Part shown: piece after piece, positions 36,061 through 48,144 of the stretch
Layout of the letters: each line of letters begins with the position of its first letter
Numbering within the stretch: position 1 is the first letter of the stretch
Source of the DNA: Cylicocyclus nassatus
Taxonomy: Eukaryota; Nematoda; Chromadorea; Rhabditida; Strongylidae
Assembly: GCA_958299035.1 (NCBI GenBank)
Contig: CATQJL010000001.1
Coordinates: 28,623,521 to 28,687,520 of the forward strand
Direction: 5' to 3'
DNA: 64,000 nucleotides
The notes under the pieces: generated by a model
Databases searched by the model: none
The model's input: the letters and a program-made list of their open reading frames with translations, nothing else
What the model was told of the DNA's origin: nothing
Translations under genes and position numbers: made by a program

Positions 36061-39000
36061 TCGTTTAACGCATTTTACATTTTTTAGAGATATAACGACC
36101 TGGAAATTTTCCTGCGATTACAAAAGTTAACTGCCATCTGGAGTCCACTTCTTGAGGAGACATTAATAAAGTTGAAAAACTTTGAAAGGATTTTAGGAGG
36201 ATTTTTTCCTATCGATGTTTTCTTAATCGAATATCTTCATGAATACCCTCTTATCATACCCGTCCCTATATATTACACCTCCAAAATTTGAAGTATGCGT
36301 GCTTCAAATAAACTTGTACTCTGCTTTCGAATTCTTAGCTTAGAACCTAACTTAAATGCTAGTAAATATTGGAATTCTAGACCGTGCAGTGAATCAGATA
36401 GGTTTGGTTTGCAATATCGCAAACTAAGAAAAAAATGACTTTTTTGATTTTCAATTCTTTATCTGTCGAACTTCTAGATAATTTGTTGCATTACCAAATT
36501 AAATAAAGTTTAGTGAACACTTAAAAATTCTTGAAAAAAAAATTGCCAAAAAAAATTGTCATTTTCACCTTTTTGATATCTGTGATTTTTAGATGGGTCA
36601 TGTTCAGATGTGGCGCTCGTTTGTTTACGAAAATTGCCCCAGCTTGTCCTTCCATTGTTTGACGCTATGTTTTTCTGGTGACGCTTCGCTTCGCTTGGAT
36701 GGTCTACAACAAGGATGGAGGTTGACCGCTAATTGCATTGCCTGTTTTGTTACTAAGCATAGTGATTTCAATAATGATGAGCCTCATTTATCAGAATCTT
36801 GAGTTTACATCTTGAATCTTCACCGTAGCCCGTTCCCCCCTTCCCCAATTAAATCGAATAGCAATCGCTCGTAGTTGTTATGTTCATTCCTGAATCTTCC
36901 AATTCGAATCTTGCTCTCTTCTAAAACATGTATGTTTCGGGGTCAAGTCTGCTAGCGTTTACCGGGGGCTTGCTGACTCCCAAAAACAGAGATTTCACAG
37001 ACTTCAAAAGAATCAAGATTCTAGATATTCTGAGCAAAGCGCTTTTTTTCTCCGTTGTGCTAATGCTGACAATCAAATATCTACCTCACCATGGTAAGGA
37101 CTTCGGTATTTGTCTTGTGTTCTATTTACATAAATCTCCCTTCCTTCTGTGACTGAGAATTGGCTGCTCTTTTCTCTTCTTTTGTGTTGCCAGACTTCCT
37201 GTTCGAATTCGTTTTTTCAATGTTTTGGTTTTCTGTTTTCTACAGATCTCTGCTCTGCGGATAGTGGCAACCGTTCAAAAAAAAAGACTATTATACTTTC
37301 AGAACGACTTGATACGCAATACCTTTTCACTTCTTTCTAACAAGTGCTTTTTGTTCGCGATTTGTAAAGTTTTTGGTGAAAAAACAACAGAAAAATAACA
37401 TAGTTATTGTTTTTATACGCGATACATGCTGTACTCGGAAAATTCGAAATTTATTATTCCGAATCCGTCAACGCATTTGCATTGGAAAATTAGTGGCGCT
37501 TTATAACCCACTTTTGACCACATTCCTAAGATTCATTGGTGTTTGAAGCATTTGTGTTTGAGATAGACTTATCAAAGTTCGATGGTTCTTTTCTAAAAAC
37601 CATAAAGAATCTTTGGTGGATTTTGGAAAAGCAGAAATATTTTTCTGTGAACTATAGGCTTTGCACTTTCTATCCCTGTTCTGGACTTCTTCGGGAAATG
37701 GGTATAAAATTTCAAAAAATATCGGAATATGACCTTGTTAAAAGCATGGATTTTAGATTTTGGCGATTGTCTGGGAGTTCTTTTGATGTACTCTGTAACA
37801 AAAGCAAACCATTTGAAAGAGAATGAAAAGATGCATTAAATGGTACCGAGATCTTCTACAGATCTTTGTTCTGCAGAGTGGCAGCCGTTGAAAAAAAAGC
37901 GAAAATACTTTTGGGACGACCTATTGGAATAAAAATAAGAAAATATAATTACAGCGTTTCGTTCAGCACAGGCCTGGACGCTTTCTTTGAGATTGGCAAA
38001 GTGTAAACGTTGATAGCTCGCTCTGATCCATTTTGATGATGAAACCATTTCAAGCTAGCTCATTCTCACGTTTTTCGAAGTAAATAGAGTCAACGTCTTC
38101 AGTAGAGTAAAGTAAAAAAGTAGAGATAGAGTAAAAGTCTTGGACGGCTCAGGGACGGGATCAAACCTTGGTCCAACCTGGTCAGCACCTCGTATCACTT
38201 TGCCATTCGTCCCTTAAGGTCACAGGTTTTGTAAAAATGGTAACCACCATTGATGTCAACTTTTGTTTCTAAAACTAGTGAGTGTACGTTTACTATTCAT
38301 TTCTACCAAATGAAGAGGTATTTAGATGTGTTTGATGTTATTGTTGTTTTCATGCGCCTAGTCAGTAGAGAATGGTAAGCAGCGATAATTTTGTTTAACA
38401 TGGGAAGTGACATTGATCGAAGTGGTGCTTTTTCGCTATTTGTATACCGTCTTACAGAGCGAAAGCTTTTGAAGGGATTTATGGGTATTTTCAAACAGAA
38501 ACTTGAACGAGCGATCACAATGAATTTGTTAAAATTGTAGTCCGTAGCTCAAATGGGCCATGATTATTGCCTGAGCGCTTCATGCAGTTAAACCCTTTAG
38601 TCTAATAAACTTATGCTACATTAACGCTTTCAAGCGCTAGAAAAACCTTAGCACCTGTTTTCCTTCACATAAACCTTGAATTTTTGTTTCAAAAATACCC
38701 ATAACTCCGCTCTCAGAAGACTGCTGATGTCGAAAAGATTTGGAATTCGCGTTTCACTATGAGATAGTATACATTTCATGAAAACTTCTATCAGACTAGG
38801 TACCCATCCTCTGTCAGAGCTAACGATGATCTTCAAATTATATCACTTCAATTTTTGTTCTTCGACTACTCAGAGCTTTACTGACAATATTTGCAGTGAT
38901 TTGCTTTCAATGGTTTATAGGAGATACCGTGCGAGTGCAAAAAAAAGTCACTTTACATGGATCTGTTCACACGGTCTTATCAGTAAATCAGCCAGAACTT

Positions 39001-39289
39001 GTGGAGAGCTTATCAACAAAAAAACGAGAAAAAGACATAGCTCAACTTTTGTGAAAAAATTGACTCAAAAGTTATCCGACGTGCTGATTGCAAAAAATGA
39101 CTTCTAAGATCTCGCCTTATCAGAGAGCTTTTGAAGCTTACGTATGTTAGAAACTCCAAGTGTGTTGTTTTTACCTGTAATCAGAGTGAGTTTTAAACTT
39201 TGTACTAATTCAAATTAACCTTGTAAAAAATTTTTTGGAGCGATATAACGCCTGTTCATTCAAACAGAAATTCTTGTCAAAAATTGCTC

Positions 39290-40250
39290 GGACGCCCACT
39301 AATATGTCGCATGCTTCAGATGAAGAGCTCCATTTCTGAACCGATCTGGATCAACTTTGAACCATGCACTTTGGGTCGACAGTCACAGATCACCTTTCGC
39401 TGTCCATCGATATCTACTCAACGATATTTGCAAACTTTGGGCTAGGGCGCGGAAAGTCAGTGCAGGAGTGGGTGGACATGCTGAATGCTACGAATGTACC
39501 CTTTGACAACAGGATTGGCGGTTAGAAGGCCTAATATTCTGGCCTAAATAAGGGCAGCGTCCAGGCAAATCTGGGCCTATGGGGATCTCACTTGGAGAGT
39601 AATCTTGGAGCCCTGACTAAAGCATTGCCCAAGCGGCAGCTCAAATGGTGAGCTCACAGTTGAGATATTCGCATCCAAGCTGGACCCCGCGATCGTATTG
39701 GCATGGATTCGTGGCGCAACACATCGGTTTCGCGCGACCCACGCGTGTCGCGTCATGATTCCATGCAAATACGATCCCGGGATCCAGTTTGAGGGCGAAT
39801 ATTTCAACTGTGGGTTTCTATTTGAGCTGCCGCTTAAGCGATGTCTTAGTTAGGGCCCCAAAATTGCTTTCCACATCATAACCCTGTACGTCCAGATTTG
39901 CTTGGACGCTGCCTTTCAGGCCAGAGAATGATCAGAGAGCACGCTGGCGAGAGAGACGCAGACTGCGTCGCGGGTGCGAACGATTTCCAGCCGCCAACTT
40001 GTTGAATCAATAGGTAACAATCATTAGAAGGGATACTATTATTTATCGATTTCATCAATGCTGAAAGTTAGTTGGAGTAGGAGTTAGTTGGTACAGAAGA
40101 CATGTTCATCACAAAAATTTGGTCAAAAATTTGATGGGGCTGCGGACTGGCGCATAGAAGTAGGAGAGGAGTAGGGGATGCTGTGTAGATGGTACGGAAT
40201 AAATTCTATCATAGTCGACAGGGTCGAGCGGAGTCGAATACGCCAGCTAG
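39290..40250 (+). mobile_element. Degraded Helitron relic with foldback MITE, unit 3
   Basis: Equivalent of 19030-19969, ending 'gccagCTAG' at 40247-40250. The MITE inside spans about 39539-39924 and has a 3-nt insertion at its centre relative to unit 1. Confidence 0.6.
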
Positions 40251-40632
40251 TCAAGCTTCAGCTAAACAATCAAAAATTTATTGAAACAAGCAAATGGTTG
40301 ATGGAGACTAGATTAGCGTCGAATTATTTTAGATCGAGAGAACTGCATAGGCTTAACGCAAATCCTTGAATCTTTTTTAACTGAGGAAAAAGAAGTGTCA
40401 TCAGAGGTACTGACTACACCACAAAATGTGAGGAACATCAATTTTCAACAATCTTTTTCTAAAAGCAGAACTACTGTACTTTCAGCAATTAGGGTAGTAG
40501 AAGGTATTCGATTGAAAAATTTAAAAAAATTTATAACTAAAATTAAATGGTTTAGAAGGTACTTGATCAAAGTTGAAAAATAAAGAGTTGAAAAGACGAG
40601 AATGAAGCTGTCACGCCAAATAGGATAATGTT

Positions 40633-40826
40633 TTATAGACAAGATTGTTTTTTCCAGACAAGGCAGATCTCGTCGATTTTCAACGACATAGCAAGCGGAG
40701 CATTGTCGACTTTGCCAACGTTTGCGTGTGGCAGTTTTTGATTGCTAGACAGTATGAAAACTAATGCTTTGAATAGAGGTTCAATAAGTTTTCCAACGTG
40801 TACAAACGTCTGCAGAGCCACGCCCA
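40633..40826 (-). CDS. Exon-like conserved ORF, unit 3 (uncertain)
   Basis: The frame is still open. Relative to unit 1 I see at least three silent and four replacement changes, the latter mostly near the C-terminus (for example Met to Leu and Val to Ile). This gives only weak support for coding. Confidence 0.25.
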
Positions 40827-41162
40827 CTATACACATGGAAGGCGCCCACTGTTACTGCCACTTACTGTTTGCTGCGCATGCTGCTTTTCTTTGAAGAAAA
40901 TACAATGTCGTTTGTTCAAACATTGATCTGTATATACTATTAGATGCATTTTCTTGGATACAAGAATTTGCGAAAAACATCAAATATTAGCAACCGGCTA
41001 CAGTCAAAAGCTTTCTACTCATCTTCAAATTTTTGCATATTCCGGATCAGCAGAAGCAAACAAGGTAGCTCCTTCTCTTTGGCAAGTATTCTTTTTGCAA
41101 AGTTGCAAATGATGGAAAGACTTGTACATGTCTTCACTAGGCAGCCACATAAAGGAAAATCT

Positions 41163-41511
41163 TTATTCAGCTTTTTCAGCTTTTAGCAGTATAATAAGTG
41201 CCTTTTCAATTTTCTTTCTTTTGATACACATGCACTGCTGAAAGCAGTTGTAAAAACCTGGGAAATCATATGCTGGAATCAGTTTCTTGCAGAACAGTTC
41301 GCACTAAAAAAGCATAAATTAGAGATTGACAGATTATTTGCAGAAGTCGAACCGTATATCCTTTTTTGGTTGTATGACCACGTATGATGGGCTTTTCGCA
41401 GTTCTCATTTTCTTCTTCACTCTTATGTCGCTTAAAACAACTGAACCAACCACATCCCATAACAATATTGACATGCAGCAGGATCACAATAATATATAAC
41501 TTATAAGACAT
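41163..41511 (-). CDS. Small secreted cysteine-rich protein, two exons (unit 3 gene)
   Basis: Exon 1 is 41353-41511 and exon 2 is 41163-41303, encoding 99 aa. The intron is 49 nt, phase 0, begins GTTCGAC and ends TTTTTTAG. The signal peptide matches that of the 6700 gene. The mature part has C20, C25 and C38 in a Lys/Glu-rich linker. The exon 2 core is C54-X3-C58-X14-C73-X3-C77 plus C79, with Tyr71 where two other copies have Cys. That leaves eight cysteines, still even. The C-terminus is KAE and AATAAA overlaps the stop. It is the only family copy left in unit 3. Confidence 0.82.
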
Positions 41512-44500
41512 TGTCCTCTGAAATACAGAATGCAACTTCAACAGGCATTTGTTTCACATTTGTTTAACTACAAGAGCTATCTTTTCGTGATGCAATGTAT
41601 TAGGCTGTTGCAAATATAATGCTTCAAAATATCTTTTGCTATTCTGCATATCATTGAAAACTTTCTTTATGTACTTTTTAACAGTAGTCAAACTAAGCTT
41701 CTGTCTCATCTCTGAGAATTTCACTAGCATCTCACACAGCTGCACTCGAAATCGAAACGTTGCTTTAACTCCCTTAATCACAATTCATTCGCAAATGAAC
41801 GAATTCTTTTAAAAACGTAGCTACTTTATTGGTTGAATATCGTTTACCTGTAGCGTCTACGGGTCAAAAACTTGCCATGAATGAGGTAATCGCCACTGGC
41901 TCGTTCCTGTAAGCTTGAGATTAAGACATTTTGCTTAAAATTTTTGCTGAGAAACTCATATATACAGTGCATGAAGAAATCCACATTTCCACTAATTGGG
42001 ACTTTCAAGCCTACCCCAAACAATCTCAAAAAGGTGGACAATTTTAGAATTTTATCTTGTTTTCGCTGAACGCTTTCGTTGGAATGTTTTCTGTACATAC
42101 ATATACTACTGGCTTGCGGCTGCAAAATGAGCTAATCGTCAGCTATAGGAACAAAATTTGAAGGAGCTGTAAGGTTTCAAAAACGGGGTTTCCAAAAGAG
42201 AACCTTTCGGTTTTTTAACGCATGGTTTTCTTCTCGTTTGCACTACCAGCATGAGCAGATGTGCGCTAAGTCACGAAAGGCTTGCCGCTTCTGATGATCT
42301 TGACTTTATTCAAATATATGAGGACTGAAGAAAGTTATAACTTTTGGAAGTGAAACTTTGCAAGACGGACACTATTTTTGCAAAAATCTAGCAAATATCT
42401 AATAGGTTTTGCAAGGTGGTTATTTCCAAAATTAGTCAGCATTTTAGGCTTGTTATTTTACGAGCTTCAATTGCAGAGAAAAACTATGAATTTTTATGAA
42501 CGCCATCTGCAATTTAAATCGGAAGGAGAAGTGTCTTTTTAAATAAGTGATCTCGCCAGTGATTATGTGCTGTTTCTGATACAATATCAGCCAAAAGTTT
42601 TCAGCACTCTGAAACTTTGATGTATCTCAGTCTGCTTCGCATATAAATGTAAATTTTAATATCATGTGCAAGTCACACCGCTCAAAACTATGTGAAAAAT
42701 TTCGCAGTTTCATGGCCAGAAGGAGGCTACGGAGAAAATGACGAGAAGGGCAAAATGGAGGATGTTAAAGCTTGCAGTCACTTTCTGTAAAGGATTTTTG
42801 AAAAAAAAACTTGCTATCTTTCGGTATCTGGACTAATGCACCCGCAAACCTTAGGATATGCAGTGGAACAGACATTCATTGATCTCCACAAGACATTGAA
42901 TTGTCGAGAAGTAATGGGCTGGTCCATGCTCCTATGAAACTCTCGTACCATCTGGACGTTCACTGGTGGTTTGCGAATGTGACAGAAAAAGCATTACTTG
43001 ACATGCTTAAAATCTACTGTAAACTTAATTCAAATTCGGGGCAATATTCAGCTCAAAAATTGCTCGGCGGTTCAAAAAGCTCTCAAACTTGATAAAACCC
43101 TGCTGTTTCAAAGACGAGATTGGTCCGAAGTTTGCAGAGCTTTAATGGAGTGGAGCTCTTTTGCCGAAGAAGAGTTCGCGCTTGATTTTGGTAGCATTTT
43201 CACAAATGACAGTTCCTACTAGTAAACCAAAGTCTCCTTTGAAAACCGCACAAACTTTTCTCTGACAGTAGCGGCTCAATGTCTTCATTAAAGCTCTGCG
43301 AGCTGGTGGGTGGAGCGCAAAAAAGGGTAGGAGCGCAAAGAAGATCCAGGCCTGTTATTTCCTTTGTAGGCAGCATCAGGGGACCGAACCAACGTAGGGC
43401 CTACTTTTGGGAGCCTGCTGGTAGGATAACTAGTAATCTGAGAGGGAAGCTACCTAAGTTAGCTCGCGCTTTTGGAATAAAACACATATATTTGGAATCA
43501 GCTTCGAACGCTGATGCCAAATATGCTGTTCCCAGCATGAGGAGCAGATAATCAAACAACCTTCACTTTTAAGGCCCTGTCTCTAGACTATCGAATGTAT
43601 GAGCCGGAGCATTTTGGACTCTGTAGTTCGATAATCTACATCATCTTATAACATTAAGGTTGTTGCCAATTCCTTCCGCAATGCTACGCCATACTTAGGG
43701 GAAACGACGGTATCGAGGGTAATCTTATTCATAGCCTCGGCAAGGTTTGCTTTAATCTTATTCATAGCCTCGGTAAGGTTCGCTTATCTGATGCTTATCC
43801 AATTCAAAAGATATGACAAAAAGAAGAATTGCACAACTAATACAATCTTCCCTTTTGTTGCTATTGTAAATGAGAAGTCCTTGCAGTGACGTTTATTACT
43901 AGCGAATAACTTAAAAATATGTTCTTAGCACTAATTTGAGTAACAAGGTGATTATTGATATGTCTTAAGGCATGCGCTTGTTTACGAGCAGCAGGAAAAC
44001 ATCTTGTAATCGTTACGTCTCATTCATCGTATGCTACTTTGCAAAGAAAAGCTCTAAACTTCGCACCTAATACACGCCGGGGGGATAGTCAGTTTGAATC
44101 GTCTTCAGCAACTAACAGGATATTTTCCTTAAAATGAAACTGACAATAGAAATGTATTTTTATAGTCTACCTACTGAAAGCTTTCTTTAGATAACTTTGA
44201 AAGCAGGCAGAAAGTGCATGGCACTCAAATAAAGTTTAGGAATATGACATCTTTTACAGAACTCAAACTTCATAGATACAAACGTCAATCTAAACCTTTG
44301 GAGCTGTCAAGAAATGAGACAATTACTACCGTATTTTTAATATAGCATCCCTTGTTGTGAGAGCTACAAAAAATAAGATCTGTGGCTTGGGAGTTATAGA
44401 AGGTAAGGGAATGGCTAGTAGCCTTCAGCAATGTACCAAATAATTGATGCGGCTACTGAGTTTAGAGGTAAAATAGTGCTATTACGTCAGCACAGCTGTG

Positions 44501-45009
44501 ATTCCATAGCTGCTATTTGGAGAAAACCCTGTACTACCTACTATTGAAAAATTTATCGAATCGTTGTGAACACATACGAAAGCTTATAACACAGTGTGGC
44601 TAAACAAAGCAAAACGCACTAAAATACCGAATGCTTCCGAATTTCAGGAATTCCGTGACGTTCGCGGAAGTTTTGTGCGTTTTGTGAACGGTATCGTAGG
44701 TATGACCGCAGAGATGCTGGCGTAATTTCCCTAAGTAATATGCATTTATTTTCAACCGCCTGAACCGACTCCCCCCCCCCCACACACACACAATGATAAA
44801 AATCACCATTGCACACTTTTATACCTTTTCCTGTTCTTGTTCCGCTTCCACACTCCGATCTCCTGCCCTCAATTTGTTTTCGTAATCAGTATTCAAGGCT
44901 CTCTCCGCCTTTGGCAACTTCCAACCTCGTAACTCAAGGCTGGCAAAAATATCAATGAAGCCGGTGAAATTGATTGAAGTAATGGGTATTTCTAGAAAAA
45001 GTTAATATA

Positions 45010-45340
45010 TTCGTAGCCAGCAATGCTCACTCCTCCCCCCCCCTCCTTTCCTCCTACCCCAGTTACCACCCTCGTGGATCAAAGTTCAAGATTTGATATC
45101 GAAGGTAAATAATTAGAAATCATATTGATATTAAAGGTGCTACGACACCCTTCCCCTCTCCGAAGTGCATCTGCGTAAAGTCCAAGCCGTATCGTTTCAG
45201 AAGTGAGTTTTATCCGGAACGTACGCAACGGATAGATAGACAAGCAAACACTCAGCTTGGTTTGTACAGATTTGCAATGGGGACCTTAGAGGGCAACGTC
45301 TCACCAGAATTTGCGTCCCAGAGTTTTTGCGAATTACAAG
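45010..45340 (-). mobile_element. Helitron-like fragment flanking unit 3
   Basis: The reverse complement matches 3655-4010, including 'accaagctg', 'caacggatagatag' and the G-rich run before 'ggtaactgg'. It marks the shared outer flank of units 0 and 3. Confidence 0.6.
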
Positions 45341-47195
45341 CTTTCTCGACCTTATCACAAATTTGTTTGAGGTCAGTTCTTAATTGACAATATGAAATAA
45401 TAGTACTGGCCATACAATATACAAGATATGCTGTGCGCATTGAAGATGAATTGAAATGCGCTGTACATCTACGCTTATATCATTCACGATCTTCGTTCCC
45501 ACTCTTTTTCTCTCTAAGGTTACACTCATGCCTGCCAATGTTGCCACGCCGCATTTGGTGATGCGTTGGCATGAGTTCTCGGAGTGAGGATATTAGGTCG
45601 CCGATAGGCTTCACCCGCTCGGACAGATAGCGTGGGGTAGTAACGGTGAAAACGCGTGACTTGTTGCAAATGTCCGCAGGGGACCTTCCCTTTCGGCCAC
45701 TTATGTCCTCTATCGGCGTTCTTGTGAGAGTGTTGGGTCAGACTGCGCGGAGTACGCGGCTAAGGGGCGAAATACGCAGCATAACCACATGTGCATAAAG
45801 GTATGGACGTACGCAGCGTACGCCGCGCAGTCTGGCTTAATCCGTTGAAGCCAAAGCGATGATTAACATGTGTCTGAAGTGCGAAACATGTCTATCTACT
45901 ATCGGCTCCCAGATTGCCGCCTATTTTTGAGAGGTCCCGCTGCTGTTGACCAGTGCTAAGGCAAAGTTGACAAGCTTATTATCGGTTGATCATCGCGACC
46001 GCCCTAGCGCTAAGTTGGGGTCGACGAGCTGCGTTTAACATGCAATGCAAACAACGCATTTTATGTCCAGCGCAATATCTGATTAGCGCCAATATATGAC
46101 ATGTCTAGGATAGGCAGACTGTACACCACTTATGGCGAGTTGCCAGAATCATAATGGCACATCTATATGCTTTCTTCCTCACATAGTTTCGAAGAGAAAT
46201 TGAGTCACAAACCAAACTGTTGTAGCACTGTACGAGTTGATTATGGACCTAAACGGAGAGATGAGTGCACATTGAAAGTGCGCAAATAGTGATTTCAATA
46301 TATGCAGAAGCTGCACGTACTTGAAGTGAATGTGCCCGTTTTTGTGCGTTCTACCGTTAGTGCGCTTTTGCACCCAAATATTTGAGAGCGACAAGCAACG
46401 CAAGCAATCAGGAGTGTGGTTATAGTGAGCTTATAGAGAATCAACTCTTGCTTGAGCATAGTATCTGTTGAACAATTATTGAAGAAATGCTTTGAAAAGG
46501 TCAGAAATGCCTAGGATGCTTTGTAATTAGACAGTGACGCATATGAAACGATTGAGTATATAAACTTTTCAGCCTTTGATTTTTAAAATCTGACAATGAT
46601 AGAAACGCAATACAGCGAAGTTGGGTTCTGAAAACAGAAAGGGAGACGCAGGCGCCCATTTAGTGAACGTGCACTTTTGATGTTATATGCTGCTGGCGAC
46701 TCTGTCGCTTACTCTGCAAACCCCTGAAACGGCGTTTTGGTTGTTGCTAGTCCTTCAATGGAAGATGACAACTAACAAATACTCAGATATGCTGCACTTC
46801 AGTCGCTCTTTGATGACTACGCACGTTTGGACAAATATGACTTGCATAGGCCTCTGAGTAGGCCTGTCTACCCCTTCCCCCCCCCCCCCCCCCCGATTTG
46901 TTGCAAATGCGTGAGAGAAGGAATAACTGCTCGAATGCTGTTCCGATTTTTTGTATCATTTAGGGACGTTTGACCTAAACTGGCCTTTTCCAATACGACG
47001 TAAATCAGGCAAGAGGTTTTCGAACAATGATTACAAAACGGTCTTCCCGTTTAATAATTCACTAAAGAAAGTTAGAAGCATTTGTTAAACAAATATGGAA
47101 AGCAGACTTGGAATCAGCATTTTAAAATGATGCGCACTTTATCTGAAAAGGCCACTTCTAGTTGTGGATTAGTAAACAAGCCTTAGAGGTATAGA
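45341..47195. other. No gene seen; small foldback and C-run
   Basis: Only short ORFs. A roughly 100-nt foldback at 45737-45836 has ends 'gtcagactgcgcggagtacgc' and 'gcgtacgccgcgcagtctggc', plausibly a small MITE. An 18-nt C homopolymer lies at 46877-46894. Confidence 0.5.
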
Positions 47196-47197
47196 TA

Positions 47198-48142
47198 TTA
47201 GGTTGTTAAGAAAACAACGTCGTTTTTTATTTGCTTGCTTTAACAAAGCAACCAGACTCAACCCAACAAAGGGTAATGGATATTGTTCGATAGAGCAAAG
47301 CAAGCTCTACAAGATGGCGTTCATGATCTTGCGCCAAGCTCGATTCACGGAATGTTCCTCAAAATCTGAAGATATCCAAATGCTCAAAAAATCGAAAAAA
47401 AAATCATATTCTCGTCCAAATAATTTCTACGGACCTCCCACTCGCACACTTCAATACTTCCGGTATATGATATCCATATGTACAGTTGCTGTATTTTTTC
47501 CTTGACTACAAACTGAGAAAACAAAAATTTTCGCGTTTTTTTAAAAGCAATGCTGAGCCGTTCTTGCATATGTGATTTCTATACTACAAGTTTAGGTAAG
47601 TATAACTATAAATTTTCAGCCTATTTCGAGCGGTAGTTTGCGAGAAAAGTTGCTTTTAGCACTGAAACTGAAAAGAAGAAAGCTGATTTCGATATTTCTC
47701 GAAAACTACTGCTTTGAATGGGCTGAAAATCTATAGATATGCTTACCTAAGCTTGTAGTATAGAATTACCTATGCAAGAAGGGCTCAGCATTGCTTTGAG
47801 GAAATCATGAAAATTTTTGTTTCTCAGTTTGTAGTCAAGGAAAAAATACAGCAACTGCACATGTGGATATCATATATCGAAAATATTGACGTGTGCGAGT
47901 GGGAGGTACGTAGAAATTGTTTGGACGAAGATTTGATTTTCTTCGATTTTTTGGGCATTTGGATATTTTCAGATTTTGAGTTCGAACTCTCCGTGGATCG
48001 AGCTTGGCGCAAGATCATGAACGCCACTTGTAGAGTTTGCTTTGCTCTATCGAACAATACCCATTACCCTTTGTTGGGTTAATTCTGGTTGCTTTGTTGA
48101 AGAAAGCAAATAAAAAACGACATTATTTTCTTGACAACCTAA
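47198..48142. mobile_element. Palindromic mariner-derived element (945 bp)
   Basis: The ends TTAGGTTGTTAAGAAAA and its near-perfect complement TTTTCTTGACAACCTAA are flanked by TA on both sides (47196-47197 and 48143-48144). This is the target and terminal motif of mariner transposons. The whole element is two arms of about 460 nt in inverted orientation with a short centre near 47670. ORFs at 47203-47505 and 47807-48082, and their antisense partners, are arm products. None looks like a DDE transposase, so it is non-autonomous. Confidence 0.82.
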
Positions 48143-48144
48143 TA

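Larger units (their letters stand above)
26157..36497. repeat. Tandem gene unit 2
   Basis: The leading part (26157-28429) is clearly related to but diverged from 15880-18092 and 36498-38340, with many substitutions and indels. From 28430 on it is nearly identical to unit 1. The leading part contains no gene. Confidence 0.85.
28430..36497. repeat. 8.06-kb near-identical block, copy 2
   Basis: Copy of 18093-26156. It contains the same Helitron relic (29367-30306), foldback MITE (29610-29992), pseudogene, intact gene and retroposon. The boundaries are sharp: identity starts at 'caatcagtggagaatgg' and stops after 'ttgcattaccaaa'. Confidence 0.85.
36498..45025. repeat. Tandem gene unit 3 (diverged, shortened)
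   Basis: It is homologous over its length to units 1 and 2 but has frequent substitutions and indels. About 540 nt holding the first gene copy are missing: 'gcagaagcaaacaag' at about 41060 joins directly to 'gtagctccttctctttggca', which in unit 1 lies beyond the pseudogene. It ends at about 45025 without the LINE ruin that closes units 1 and 2. The leading part (36498-38340) holds no gene. Confidence 0.82.

Noticed and set aside
47203..48082. ORFs of 77-100 aa on both strands
   Set aside because: They are mirror images produced by the two arms of the palindromic mariner derivative.
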